The notes under the pieces were generated by a model. That model was not told the origin of the DNA and ran no database searches. It saw only the letters and a list, made by a program, of their open reading frames with translations. A DNA stretch of 64,000 nt from Distichodus sexfasciatus. Taxonomy: Eukaryota; Chordata; Actinopteri; Characiformes; Distichodontidae. This document shows positions 45,320-54,349 of this stretch, piece after piece. The DNA lies in contig JAVGVS010000188.1 in the NCBI GenBank assembly GCA_032718565.1, positions 323,501-387,500 of the forward strand, given 5' to 3'. The position numbers and the translations under genes were made by a program. The first letter of the stretch is position 1; the number at the start of each line of letters is the position of its first letter.

Positions 45320-45828
45320 TTCATATTGAGAATGGTACCTTGGTCATGAGTACCTAAGTGGTACCTTTTATCGATCCGGGACTTGAACCGATGATCATCC
45401 GATCATGTGTTCAACTCCTGAACCGTTACACTACCAACTGTCCCAAGACCTCTGCATTCTCAGCATCCATGAAGGAACAGTGGGTAGTGTTTCAGCAGTG
45501 AATGAGAACAGTACTTTGCTCATGAGTATCTAAGTGGTACCTTTTACCCGTCCGGGACCTGAAGCGGTGACCTTTCAATCACGAGGCCAACTCCCGAACC
45601 GTTACACTACAAACTTCCCCAAGACCACTAGAAATTGACCCATCCATGAAGGAGCAGTACCTTTGCTCATAGCAAATTACCTCAGTGGTGCCTTTACGGT
45701 CTGGAGAACTTCCAGCAATCCACAGGGCCAACTCCCTAACCGTTCCGCTACCAACTACCTCTGCATTTGACCCATCCGCGAAGGAGCCGTGGGCATCTTT
45801 TTGGCAGTGTAGGGTGATACCTTGCTCA
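45320..45828 (-). repeat. Head-to-tail tandem array of tRNA-derived SINE units
   Basis: Box-A-end words (AACCGTTACACTACCAACTG; AACCGTTACACTACAAACTT; AACCGTTCCGCTACCAACTA) occur at 45421, 45597 and 45738, i.e. periods of 176 and 141 bp. Each is followed directly by the body start of the next unit (CCCAAGACCTCTGCATTC; CCCCAAGACC; CCTCTGCATTTGACCCATC). The units lack the SINE 3' tail. The fourth unit is split by the insertion at 45829-46582. Confidence 0.8.
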
Positions 45829-46582
45829 GAACGGTGATGGGAATAACGGTGTTAAACTAACAGCGTTACTGAAAAAAAGTCATTTTTCAGTAACGGGTAA
45901 TCTACCCAATTACTGTCTCCATCGTTACAACGGCGTTACCGTTATTGACAATAACATGGCGCGTTATGATGATAAGCTGTTTTTAATTCAAATAGCTCTC
46001 AGCTACAGGAAGCAGGCTTTTCTTTTCTTTGGTGAGGGGCGAGACGACCGCATAGGGGATGATGATTGGCTCAGGTAGAGTACAAGCACAATTTAATTGA
46101 CACCTGTTTGATCGCCAGTTGCGGCCTGTTGATGTGCAATAAATATGAAACGTCCTAAAACATCTATTGTGTTTTATCATTCTACTATTATATACATAGT
46201 AATGACCAAATCTACAATGATATATTAAATTTGATGGGTGTCTCACATTGTCCTAGCGATATTAGAATATAGTGTAGATTTGTGTTTTCTGTTAAAAATG
46301 TAGGATTTTATTTATATTTAGACTTTTATTTATTTTAAGTGTCTATTTCATTAATTACACATATTTAATAGTCAGTGTGATTACAAATAATTGAACATAC
46401 AGCTAAATTTCCATCAAAAGCAGGGAGGGATCCACATTTTGATATATTTGAACATTTTTAAAAATGTAATTCATAAATTTACTTTCCTGGTCCTCGTTAC
46501 TTTTTATAATGCTGTAACTCCAGTTACTTTTGGAAGAAGTAACTAGTAACTATAACTAATTACTTTTGATGTTGCCCAGCGC
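45829..46582. mobile_element. hAT-like element inserted within the SINE array
   Basis: The left end AACGGTGATGGGAATAACGG and right end (reverse complement) CGCTGGGCAACATCAAAAG carry the alternating GTAAC/GTTAC motifs (AACAGCGTTACTG, CAGTAACGGGTAATC, GTAACTAGTAACTATAAC) typical of a fish DNA-element group. The SINE sequence TGCTCA is present on both sides (45823-45828, 46583-46588), and the SINE reading resumes after it. No transposase frame. Confidence 0.72.
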
Positions 46583-46640
46583 TGCTCAAGAGCCTCTGTG
46601 GTACCTTTACCAGTTTGGGACTCGAATTGGTGACTCTGAA
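46583..46640 (-). mobile_element. SINE unit, right part after the insertion
   Basis: TGCTCAAGAGCCTCTGTGGT, TACCTTTACCAGTTTGGGAC and CGAATTGGTGACTCTG complete the unit interrupted at 45828. Confidence 0.75.
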
Positions 46641-47241
46641 GAAATGACTTGAAAACACAAGTTGTGTAGACGTAAAGCCTGTCTTTCAGAAAAGAAATGG
46701 TGTAAAATGCTGGAAATTTTACAGCAGCTGATTACAATACAGTTTCATAATTTAAATGTTACATAAATCGAAAGTCAGTCGACATAACAACCACTGTAAC
46801 AACCCTGTGGCTACGAAGACGGCTTGGTGGCGGTGTGTCAGTGTTTGTGCGTGTTAAACGGCAGTTCACCTCTTTGCCGTTCTTGTTTTTATTTTTCAAG
46901 AACAGGAAATTTTCGGGCCTTTCACCACTCAGCCTCCCTCTCTCTCTCTCGCGCTCTCTTTCTCTGCCTCAGTGAGTCTGGCTTCCCGCTGGCTGGTCTC
47001 CAGATGCTGGATGGAGATAAGATCAGAGTGGCTAGACTTCTTCTCTCCAAAACCACATTCACGCAGACGCAGACGGCTGAGACTTGCAGACGGTGATGGT
47101 TTAGCGGCCTCTCCAGCCTCGCGTCTCGAGGGCGAGGGGAGAGGGAGATGAGAGGAGGAGGAGGAGGACGAGGAGGAGGTGGGCTTGTGCAAGTCAGACA
47201 AGTGGCAGGATGCGTCTGTGGATTTATGTACAGTATATATA
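46641..47241. other. Non-coding stretch with (CT)n and (GAG)n
   Basis: (CT)n around 46936-46960 and a GAGGAGGAGGACGAGG run at 47153-47179. Frames on both strands lack recognisable similarity. Confidence 0.4.
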
Positions 47242-47789
47242 CAGTACTGTGCAAAAGTTTGGAAGCAGGTGTGAAAAATGCTTATGTAAACAAAAGGCCA
47301 CTTTCAGAAATATAAATAATGATTATTTTATTTTATCAATTTTACAAAAAAATCAATTTAAAAAACAAAAGGTAGTGAACAAAGAAAAAATCTACATTAA
47401 ATCAAGATTTGGTGTATTGCCTTTTGCCTTCAAACCAGCATCAATTCTTATAGGTACCAAAGTCAAGTTTTGTGGGATTATAGTCATTATATTATTTTGT
47501 AGTCATTATAATATTATTTTGTAGGATTATAGGATTATAGATCTGTGGTTAGTTCTCCAGATGTTTTGGAACCTTAGCCTGCCAGTCCGAGTTCCTTCAA
47601 AACTGTGTGCAAGTGAACCTAGAAGGGCAGTGCTGTTTTGAAATAGTCACACCAAATGATTGATTTAGACTCTCTTCTTCATTCACTGCATTTTGTTGAT
47701 TGGTAGTAATGATTAACACTTCCATTTTTGAAAGCATTCTTTGTTGACAGCATTTTTCCACACCTGCCTAAAACCTTTGCACAGTACTG
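47242..47789 (+). mobile_element. Tc1/mariner-type non-autonomous element (MITE), second copy
   Basis: Begins CAGTACTGTGCAAAAGTTTG and ends CTTTGCACAGTACTG, flanked by TA on both sides, as expected for Tc1/mariner. Subterminal GCAGGTGTGAAAAATGC pairs with GCATTTTTCCACACCTGCC. The centre contains a local duplication of GTCATTATA. It lies in the opposite orientation to the copy at 18335-18856. No transposase. Confidence 0.82.
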
Positions 47790-47894
47790 TACATATGTTT
47801 TTATATATGTCTTTGGATGATGGGAAATATTATGTCAGTTAGTAGTTCTGAAAGTCTGCTTCGATTCATTTTTCCATCAATTGCCCAACCCTGC

Positions 47895-47895
47895 T

Positions 47896-47927
<32 letters not shown>

Positions 47928-48190
47928 GTACTTATATAGTAGTGAGGACCTCCACCGACTTCTATATTACTGTATCTAAATAATACTAATAACTTCAGTA
48001 ACCAAAAGCTAATCTTTCTACACTTTTAGTTTTGCAAATAAACTTGTATTTTTTTGTAAAAGCAGTTTAAAGAAGTGAGGACCACTAAAAAAGTCCTCAC
48101 TTCCCAAAAATGTCCTCACTCTGCTGGTTAAAAACTCATTTTGGTTCTCACCTCGTAGCAGGTACAAGAACAGGCACTCACACACAGAGG
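47895..48190. repeat. CA-flanked interspersed repeat (copy 4)
   Basis: (CA)n at 47896-47923, then CTTATATAGTAGTGAGGACC, CAGTAACCAAAAGCTAATC, GTCCTCACTTCCCAAAAATG and a weak CACACA at the right edge. Internal words match 15690-15990. Confidence 0.65.
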
Positions 48191-48549
48191 CAAGGTTGTC
48201 TCTCTCTCGTCTCTGCAGTCAAGTCTGTTCAAGTCGAGACAAAAGGTATTGTCGAGAGATGAGTTGTTGGGTGCAGTAATGAAACGGAATTACACTCTAA
48301 TCCCTGATAATGGACCAGGAATATACAGTATATCGGGAACATCTCGAGTCGGGATCGAGCCTGTAACCCTCCCACTCCCCCCCCAAAAAAAAGATAGAGG
48401 ACCGGGGAAAGGAAGATAAAGACATAAGGATAAAAGAAGAAGCGTTAGCGGCGATTAAGGGCCTCGCGCTTCATAGGTTGGGTTTTTGCGAAAAACTAAA
48501 CAAAAGGAAACGCTGTTCGTCTTCCGAAGTAACTGAAATCCTTTTGAAC

Positions 48550-48995
48550 CGAACACTAGGAGAGGTCGACCGATATAGTTTTTTTTTTTTTCAGGGCCAA
48601 TATCGATACCCATTATTGCTAGTTAACGGGGCCGACAACCGCTATTTGGAACCGGTATGCAAGAAAATCTCTGTCAAAATGTAGAATTTTATAAACATCA
48701 AGCCCAGGTGACACCCTCCTCAGTCCTCTTCTCCTTCTCGGAGCTTCACGCTGCGCTCGTGTGAGTGACGGCAAGGCTTCGGCGTGGATTGGCTGCTACT
48801 CGTGTGACGTATAGCCAATCAGAGACTGTTAGTCAGGATATTAACTGGATAAACAGCAGCGAGTCGAAACCAAACGGCAGAGAGAGTTGGCAGTGCAGAA
48901 CCACAGTAATGCACCTTAGCATTGCACTCCAATATCGATGGTGGTCAAAATGAGACACGAATACCGATAATGACCAAATGCTAATATCAATACGC
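48550..48995. mobile_element. Degraded DNA-transposon-like element
   Basis: Left AGAGGTCGACCGATATAG and a T-run, then CCAATATCGATACCC; right AGACACGAATACCGATAATG and TCAATACGCCCAGCGATAAG. The paired GATAT/CCGATA motifs are consistent with a hAT-type remnant. There is no clean TIR or TSD. Confidence 0.4.
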
Positions 48996-49925
48996 CCAGC
49001 GATAAGCGGCTGGAAGCCATATATTAGACAGTATTTTGAAAGGATTTTGCAGCCAGCAGTGCAGCATCAGCTATGATTATCAACTCCAAAAGAAAAGAAA
49101 CACGTTTGGCCAGAAGCAACCTGTTTCTGGCCTACTTGTCATCATTAATCTGTAATGTGAAACAGGCTAAGTCAGGCTGCTGGCATCTTAAAGAGTTGAT
49201 CAGTAACTCGACTGTAAAAGAGAAGGAACAACAAACAAAAAGAAAACACACACAAGGCTCTCCGGCTCCCCGGTTTAAAGTCTGTTTTGATAAATGCTAC
49301 TTACGAGGAGTTAATGTTCAGACTTTGGACCCGGACGGCCGCTCAGGCTTCGGAGTTCCGTTGTTATATAAAAAGCGGCATAAAAGCGCTGCTCCGGTTC
49401 CAATAACCTACATGGTAAGGGCTGTGGCGGCCTCAAAGCGCAGGGGGCTCACGCGAACCAGCAGGGTCCTAGCACAGGTGCACATGAGCCTTTAAGCCTT
49501 TCGTGCACAAGTTGTGATTGACTTACTTCAATACATTAGTGAAAGTCTGAAAGCAGAGGTTGAGTTTGAAGTGGACATGACGCATGAAAGGGTTAAATGT
49601 ATAGAATGTTTATCTGCAGAAAACCTTGTAAAGTCAAAATTGAACAGAGAAAGTTCAGCTTTGGAAAGTAACAGTTCTGTCACATTTACTGAAAGGAACA
49701 AAAATTCCGTTTTGAGGGCTAATTTGTGTTATTAACGCTAATAATTAGAGGTGGTGGCTCGAAGCGTTAAATATTAAATGATAAAATTAGTGCGTCAAAA
49801 GAAAAGACTCAATTTGATGGGTTAGAAGGAAAATCTGGCAGGGATTTTGATCTCTCAGAATCAGACTTTTGTCTGACCTAAAAAATTCATGAGCACAAAA
49901 TTTCTTGTTTTTTATGTATCGACTG
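48996..49925. other. Non-coding stretch
   Basis: The 140-residue plus frame (49073-49495) has ordinary composition but no recognised domain, and the frame after it (49514-49735) is equally anonymous. Neither is supported as a gene. Confidence 0.35.
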
Positions 49926-49929
49926 TGAT

Positions 49930-50115
49930 TGCACTCTCATGCAAAAACATCTGGTGCTTTTGCAAAAACATCTCACACTCATGCAAAACCTCCTGTGCAT
50001 GCAAAAACATCTGGTGCTCACACAAAAAACATCTGGTGCTCAGAAGAAAAAATATCATGCAAGAAGATCTCGTGCTCAGGCAAAAACACATGCTAAAACA
50101 TCCCATGCTCATGCC
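49930..50115. repeat. Degenerate ~21-bp minisatellite
   Basis: Unit ATGCAAAAACATCTGGTGCTC in about 8-9 diverged copies (ATGCAAAACCTCCTGTGC; CACAAAAAACATCTGGTGCTC; CAGGCAAAAACACATGC). As 21 is divisible by three, open frames persist on both strands (Cys-Lys-Asn-Ile-Trp-type plus frame). This is a consequence of the period and not evidence of coding. Confidence 0.75.
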
Positions 50116-50295
50116 AAAACCTCATACGCTGACGCAATACGTTCTCGAAATTTATTCTTAAAAAACATACTTTTTTCCTCTCTTGTGCCTTTCGGGCTGG
50201 ACTTGTTCTTTTAAGAATTAATAAAAGTGAATGGGTGCAATCATTTTATCGCCCGCTGCGCCAATATCAGCATTTCCAGATATCTGGATTCTGTT

Positions 50296-50312
50296 ATTTT
50301 ACCTGGTAAAAT
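50296..50312. other. Perfect 17-bp palindrome
   Basis: ATTTTACC-T-GGTAAAAT, 8 bp arms with one central base. The core ACCTGGT is close to grainyhead-like binding sites. It could also be chance in AT-rich DNA. Confidence 0.35.
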
Positions 50313-50339
50313 CCTTTAAGCTAAAATCAAACGGAATAT

Positions 50340-51180
50340 TTATTGCCCAACGCGAACACGGGACGACAGAAGCGAACCCACTGGCTTTGCCAGCGTCATA
50401 AAAAAAATCCGTCCGGGCCACTCGGGGCAAAGTCGCGCTATAATTCGGGCGCATTAAAACTTCTGAGCGGAGAATTAATGGCGGAAGGGCAACAATGGCC
50501 GGAAAACATAAGAGGCCTGAAGCGAAGCAGCGTTAAGCTCGTTAGCGTGTTGTTTGCGTTGTAGGCGGAATGGCAATCACGGCATTAACGGGTCATGTGA
50601 AAGATCCAGAAGATCCGGGAGCAGGAGGAACGAAGCGGGGCACGTTTGCACGGTGGAAGAGGGATCGAGTGCATATACACGCACAAACACACATTCACTC
50701 ACAAGTTTTGTAGAAATACTGTGATTTTTTTTTTATATTCACGACACTCTGATGACACTTTGTTCCAAACTAAATTTTCAGATTTTGTGAGCTATTTCAT
50801 CAGCACATTTAAGGTGTTTATGTATTATATATAATGATCGCTTGCAGATTTAATCCCGAATGCAACAGTAAAAAAAATTGTTTAACTCAACATTTTTTGT
50901 CAACATTTGCTCAGGTATTTAAAACTTGTGATTAATCGCAATCAATTGTTGTGATTAACACATTTAAAGCCAAAACTGTTGTTTTTCACTTTCCTTCGTG
51001 AGTGTGTGTGCGTGTGCGTGTTTGTGGATCTGTTTAACAAATGAAAAGTCAGTCGCACATTTTCATTTTCAACCTCACTTCCTGTGCTTACTAGGCACCT
51101 AACAGGAAGCCCGACAAATTTACGGTGTCAGGACAACACGCGGAGACCTGCGAAGATCTGTACTGCGCAGAACGCGTGCT
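50340..51180. other. Non-coding stretch, CpG-containing to AT-rich
   Basis: GC-richer part to about 50640 (CCGTCCGGGCCACTCGGGGC), then AT-rich. No repeat or gene was recognised. Confidence 0.4.
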
Positions 51181-51540
51181 GACCTGAAATCAGTCCACGG
51201 CCCTCTGATTTGCACTCGTCGAGTTCAGAAAGCAGCAAAGCCAACTGTCCTCAGATCAGCTGGCCCGCCAACTGGAGGTTATTTCCCTTGTGGCTTTGAC
51301 GCTGATAACCACAGTTGGCAGGTTGGCAGTTCATTTGCCAACCGAGCTGTCATACAAACTGTCTTCGCACTTTGAGGATGAAAGAGAAATACAAGGGCTT
51401 TGCTGCTGTTTTACACATTGGGAGCCGTGTGATGTTTTCTTTTTCATTTTCAAATCATGATGACTCGTTCACCTCGTCCAAATTTGCCGCCGACGTGGGG
51501 AGCTGCGATTGAAACTCCAGCAGTGGTTTACAACGGAAAG
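51181..51540. other. Non-repetitive segment with clustered motifs
   Basis: CTTGTGGCTTTG and TGATAACCACAGTTGG at about 51289-51317 put a GATA core next to an AACCACA (RUNX) core. TTGGCAGGTTGGCAGTTC and ATTTGCCAACCGAG give three NF1-type half-sites. No repeat was recognised. A regulatory role is inference. Confidence 0.25.
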
Positions 51541-51867
51541 GCTAGTAAAGGACTGAATGCTTGTGGTACGGATTAGAAACGCACTGTTTAGCTGTGATTC
51601 GGAGTTTTGCATTCGGTTCGAATCTGTTGCCATGTTATCTGTTGGAAAAAGGAATTGCTGTCAAATTTGAGTTTTTTCGCTTTAATTCGCTCTGAACAGA
51701 AACAGTTCTGATTCTAACGGTCCATGTCCTCTTTTCTTGGCAACCATCAGTCTCAGCTTTTCATCCAAAACAATATTATAGCGATTCATGTGCAATGTGA
51801 TTACGAGTCAGAGTCAACGATTGATGTGAGGCGATATCTCATGTTGATTCCACACTCTCAATTTGGG

Positions 51868-51981
51868 GTTAAGGGTCTTGCTCAGGGACCCAGTGACAGT
51901 AGTGCTGGAGGTAGGATTCCAACCCACGACCTCTTGCTCTGGAGGCGAATACCTTAACCACCGGACCACCATCATGACCCC
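51868..51981 (-). mobile_element. Second tRNA-derived SINE family (fragment)
   Basis: Reverse-strand box-B-like TAGGATTCCAACCCACGACC and box-A-like TACCTTAACCACCGGACCAC, with TTGCTCAGGGACCCAGTGAC. It differs from the GGTACC-type SINE elsewhere in the window. Confidence 0.55.
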
Positions 51982-52059
51982 TAAATGAAAAGTCTGTTTG
52001 AATAAGAACGTCTGATCAGCGTTTTCATTTTGGATTGATGCTGTGGACTCTTTGATGAT

Positions 52060-52103
52060 TGAATCAAGGTACTGATGTAGATTGATGTATCGTTACACCC
52101 CTA
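52060..52103 (-). mobile_element. hAT-like element right terminus
   Basis: AGATTGATGTATCGTTACAC followed by CCCTA, the reverse complement of the terminus at 833 and 33330. The left part of this element may lie near 51790-51860 (CAACGATTGATGTGAGGCGA), with the SINE at 51868 between them. Confidence 0.45.
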
Positions 52104-52390
52104 GTGACAGCTGAAATGCACAACATTGATCAAACAGTCCGATTATTCTGTAAAAATAGAATTAGCGTTGTAATCACATCTCAAGTTCAAACCAAGAAAC
52201 CTCATGCTTACAACGGAAATATTTCAGGAGCCTCGAAATTGTCTCTTGCTCTATAGGGCTGTAAGGATAACGCACAAGCATAAAAATTGTATTAGCATGT
52301 CAAAACATCGTGTGCCGCTAGCGATAACCAGCCCGTTTGGTGTAAGTTAGTATAGGTACTGCAATGTTTAAAAAACAAGTCACTATTCGG

Positions 52391-52505
52391 GACGGTACCT
52401 TGCTCGTGGGTACTTCAGTGGTACCGTTTAGCGGTCCGGCACTTGAACCGACAACCTTCAGATCACAGGGGCCAACTCTGTTAGCGTTACGCTACGAGCT
52501 GCCCC
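52391..52505 (-). mobile_element. tRNA-derived SINE head
   Basis: GACGGTACCTTGCTCGTGGG, TAGCGGTCCGGCACTTGAAC and TTAGCGTTACGCTACGAGC, reading from body to box A on the minus strand. The tail is absent. Confidence 0.75.
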
Positions 52506-53574
52506 AAATTGAACGTTAAAATGTTATTAGTAACATCTGCCTCCATGAATTACATCATCACATTTCATTATATTGGCGGTATAAATATCTGTGATGTCAT
52601 TACACGCTTCAGCCCTGAAAAATGCCGCCACTTTCGCCTGTGACCCCGGAGTTTTGAGTCAAATTCCGGAAAAAAAGTGTCCTGTTTTCGCCACGCTCTT
52701 CGACTTAACCACTAGCTACATTTCCAGCGCACAACAGTTGTTTAGCCGCGCTCTGAGTTTATCGTGGGACCTGAGATCTCAGGGAAATGCAACGGAGCTC
52801 GAAGCTCTCGGCCATTGTGTTTATAAATACAGTCTGTCCGAATGTTCCAGACAGCAGAAAATAGGAGATCTGAAAGAGGAACAGGGTTACACAACACACA
52901 CACACACACACACACACACTCTTCACTTTATTCCAAACAAACACACCCCTGTCACCGTGTCCACTTAGAGTAGAGACTAAAAGCAGACCGCTGGCTCCTA
53001 AACCCACGTAAAAACTTTAAGCTGACCTGCTGTGGAGTCTCACTCAAGGAGGAAAAGAGCGCAATGGAATAGAACACAGTAGATCGGAATAATTCCATTC
53101 GGACATAATGCGTGTAAATGCTCAAAGCAACGTTTTAAAATAATCTGAAACACTGCAAACTGTGAAGCGTTACAGTAGTGACATTTTAGAAGCCCAAAAT
53201 CCAAATAATAATAATAAGAAGAAGAAGAAAAAATTATCTCAGGAACAAGAAAAATATTATTTTTAAATTAAACAAATAAAAAGTAATTCCATTGGAAAAA
53301 AATTTAAATAATCCCAGAAACACTTTCATCACAAATTCATTATTATTAAATAAAAAAGCAGTCTCCCTACTACTACTACTACTAATAATATTATTATAGG
53401 TTAACAATAGTATATTAGTGATAATAGATAGATTATGGATTATAAATGTTTATCTTCATAATTAATAGCTAATAAATTATTAATATAGTTACTATTAATA
53501 ACTATAATAACTAATTATCAGGTATTAAAACCTATTGTCTAATGAACTAGTACACTTTTGGACTTGTGAATGGC
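52506..53574. other. Non-coding stretch
   Basis: (CA)n at about 52891-52919. 53150-53530 is very AT-rich with short (TAA)n/(TAC)n-like runs. The plus frame 52591-52968 has no recognised family. Confidence 0.45.
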
Positions 53575-53718
53575 ACACACACACATTCACAGAATCCGCT
53601 TTCTCCTTCTCTCTCTGTTCATCTCTCTTTCTCTCATTCTGTCTCTCTCTCTCTCTCTCTTTCTCTCACACACACACACACACATTCACAGAATCGCTTT
53701 CTCCTTCTCTCTCTGTCC

Positions 53719-53749
<31 letters not shown>

Positions 53750-53785
53750 ACACACACACACACACAAACTCACTGTCCCTCTCTC
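53575..53785. repeat. ~100-bp tandem duplication of (CA)n-(CT)n sequence
   Basis: CACATTCACAGAATC starts near 53581 and 53681, each followed by GCTTTCTCCTTCTCTCTCTG, (CT)n and (CA)n. Frames are His-Thr/Leu-Ser runs. Confidence 0.9.
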
Positions 53786-54345
53786 AAACACACTGATTTT
53801 TGTCAGTGTTGTAACCTTAACGGTTGAAATATTTTTAAACGACCAGACATGTCACTGAGCTCCACCTCCGCTCACACCTTTATGACTGTGTGTGTGAGCA
53901 GTGGTATCAGCAGGGTAGTATTTAGCTGGCATGCTGCCACAAGCACATCTGATGGCGTCGACAAAAGAGACATTCTTCTGCCCTCAGACTCAAGCATACA
54001 GGTCTCTCTCTCACACACACACACAGACACTTCATTGCATGGTACCAGCCCCCATCCAGCTAATGCAAAACACACATCAGTATAAACACACACCCACATA
54101 CACACAGCACTTGCCCCAAAATCCAGTCCACATGCCCTCATTCCCACACACACTCACACAGCAGAGGAGTGGTGAGACTGAATCCACTACATCACCCGTG
54201 TGAATGCTTTTATTTACTGTTGATAAATAAGGAGAAATCATTCCTTTCAGTCCTGTGCACTCACAGTCCGTCTCTCTTACTCTCTTACACACATGCAGGA
54301 CTCTATAAGAGTGTATGAACGAGTCAGCTAGTGTTCATACATATC
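53786..54345. other. Non-coding stretch with short CA tracts
   Basis: CA tracts near 54012-54026 and scattered ACACAC. Overlapping frames on both strands are partly repeat translations. The right edge grades into GAGTGA words. Confidence 0.5.
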
Positions 54346-54349
54346 ACTC

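Noticed and set aside
49073..49495. 140-residue plus-strand frame
   Set aside because: Ordinary composition but no recognisable family, and it adjoins degraded transposon sequence. Too weak to call a gene.
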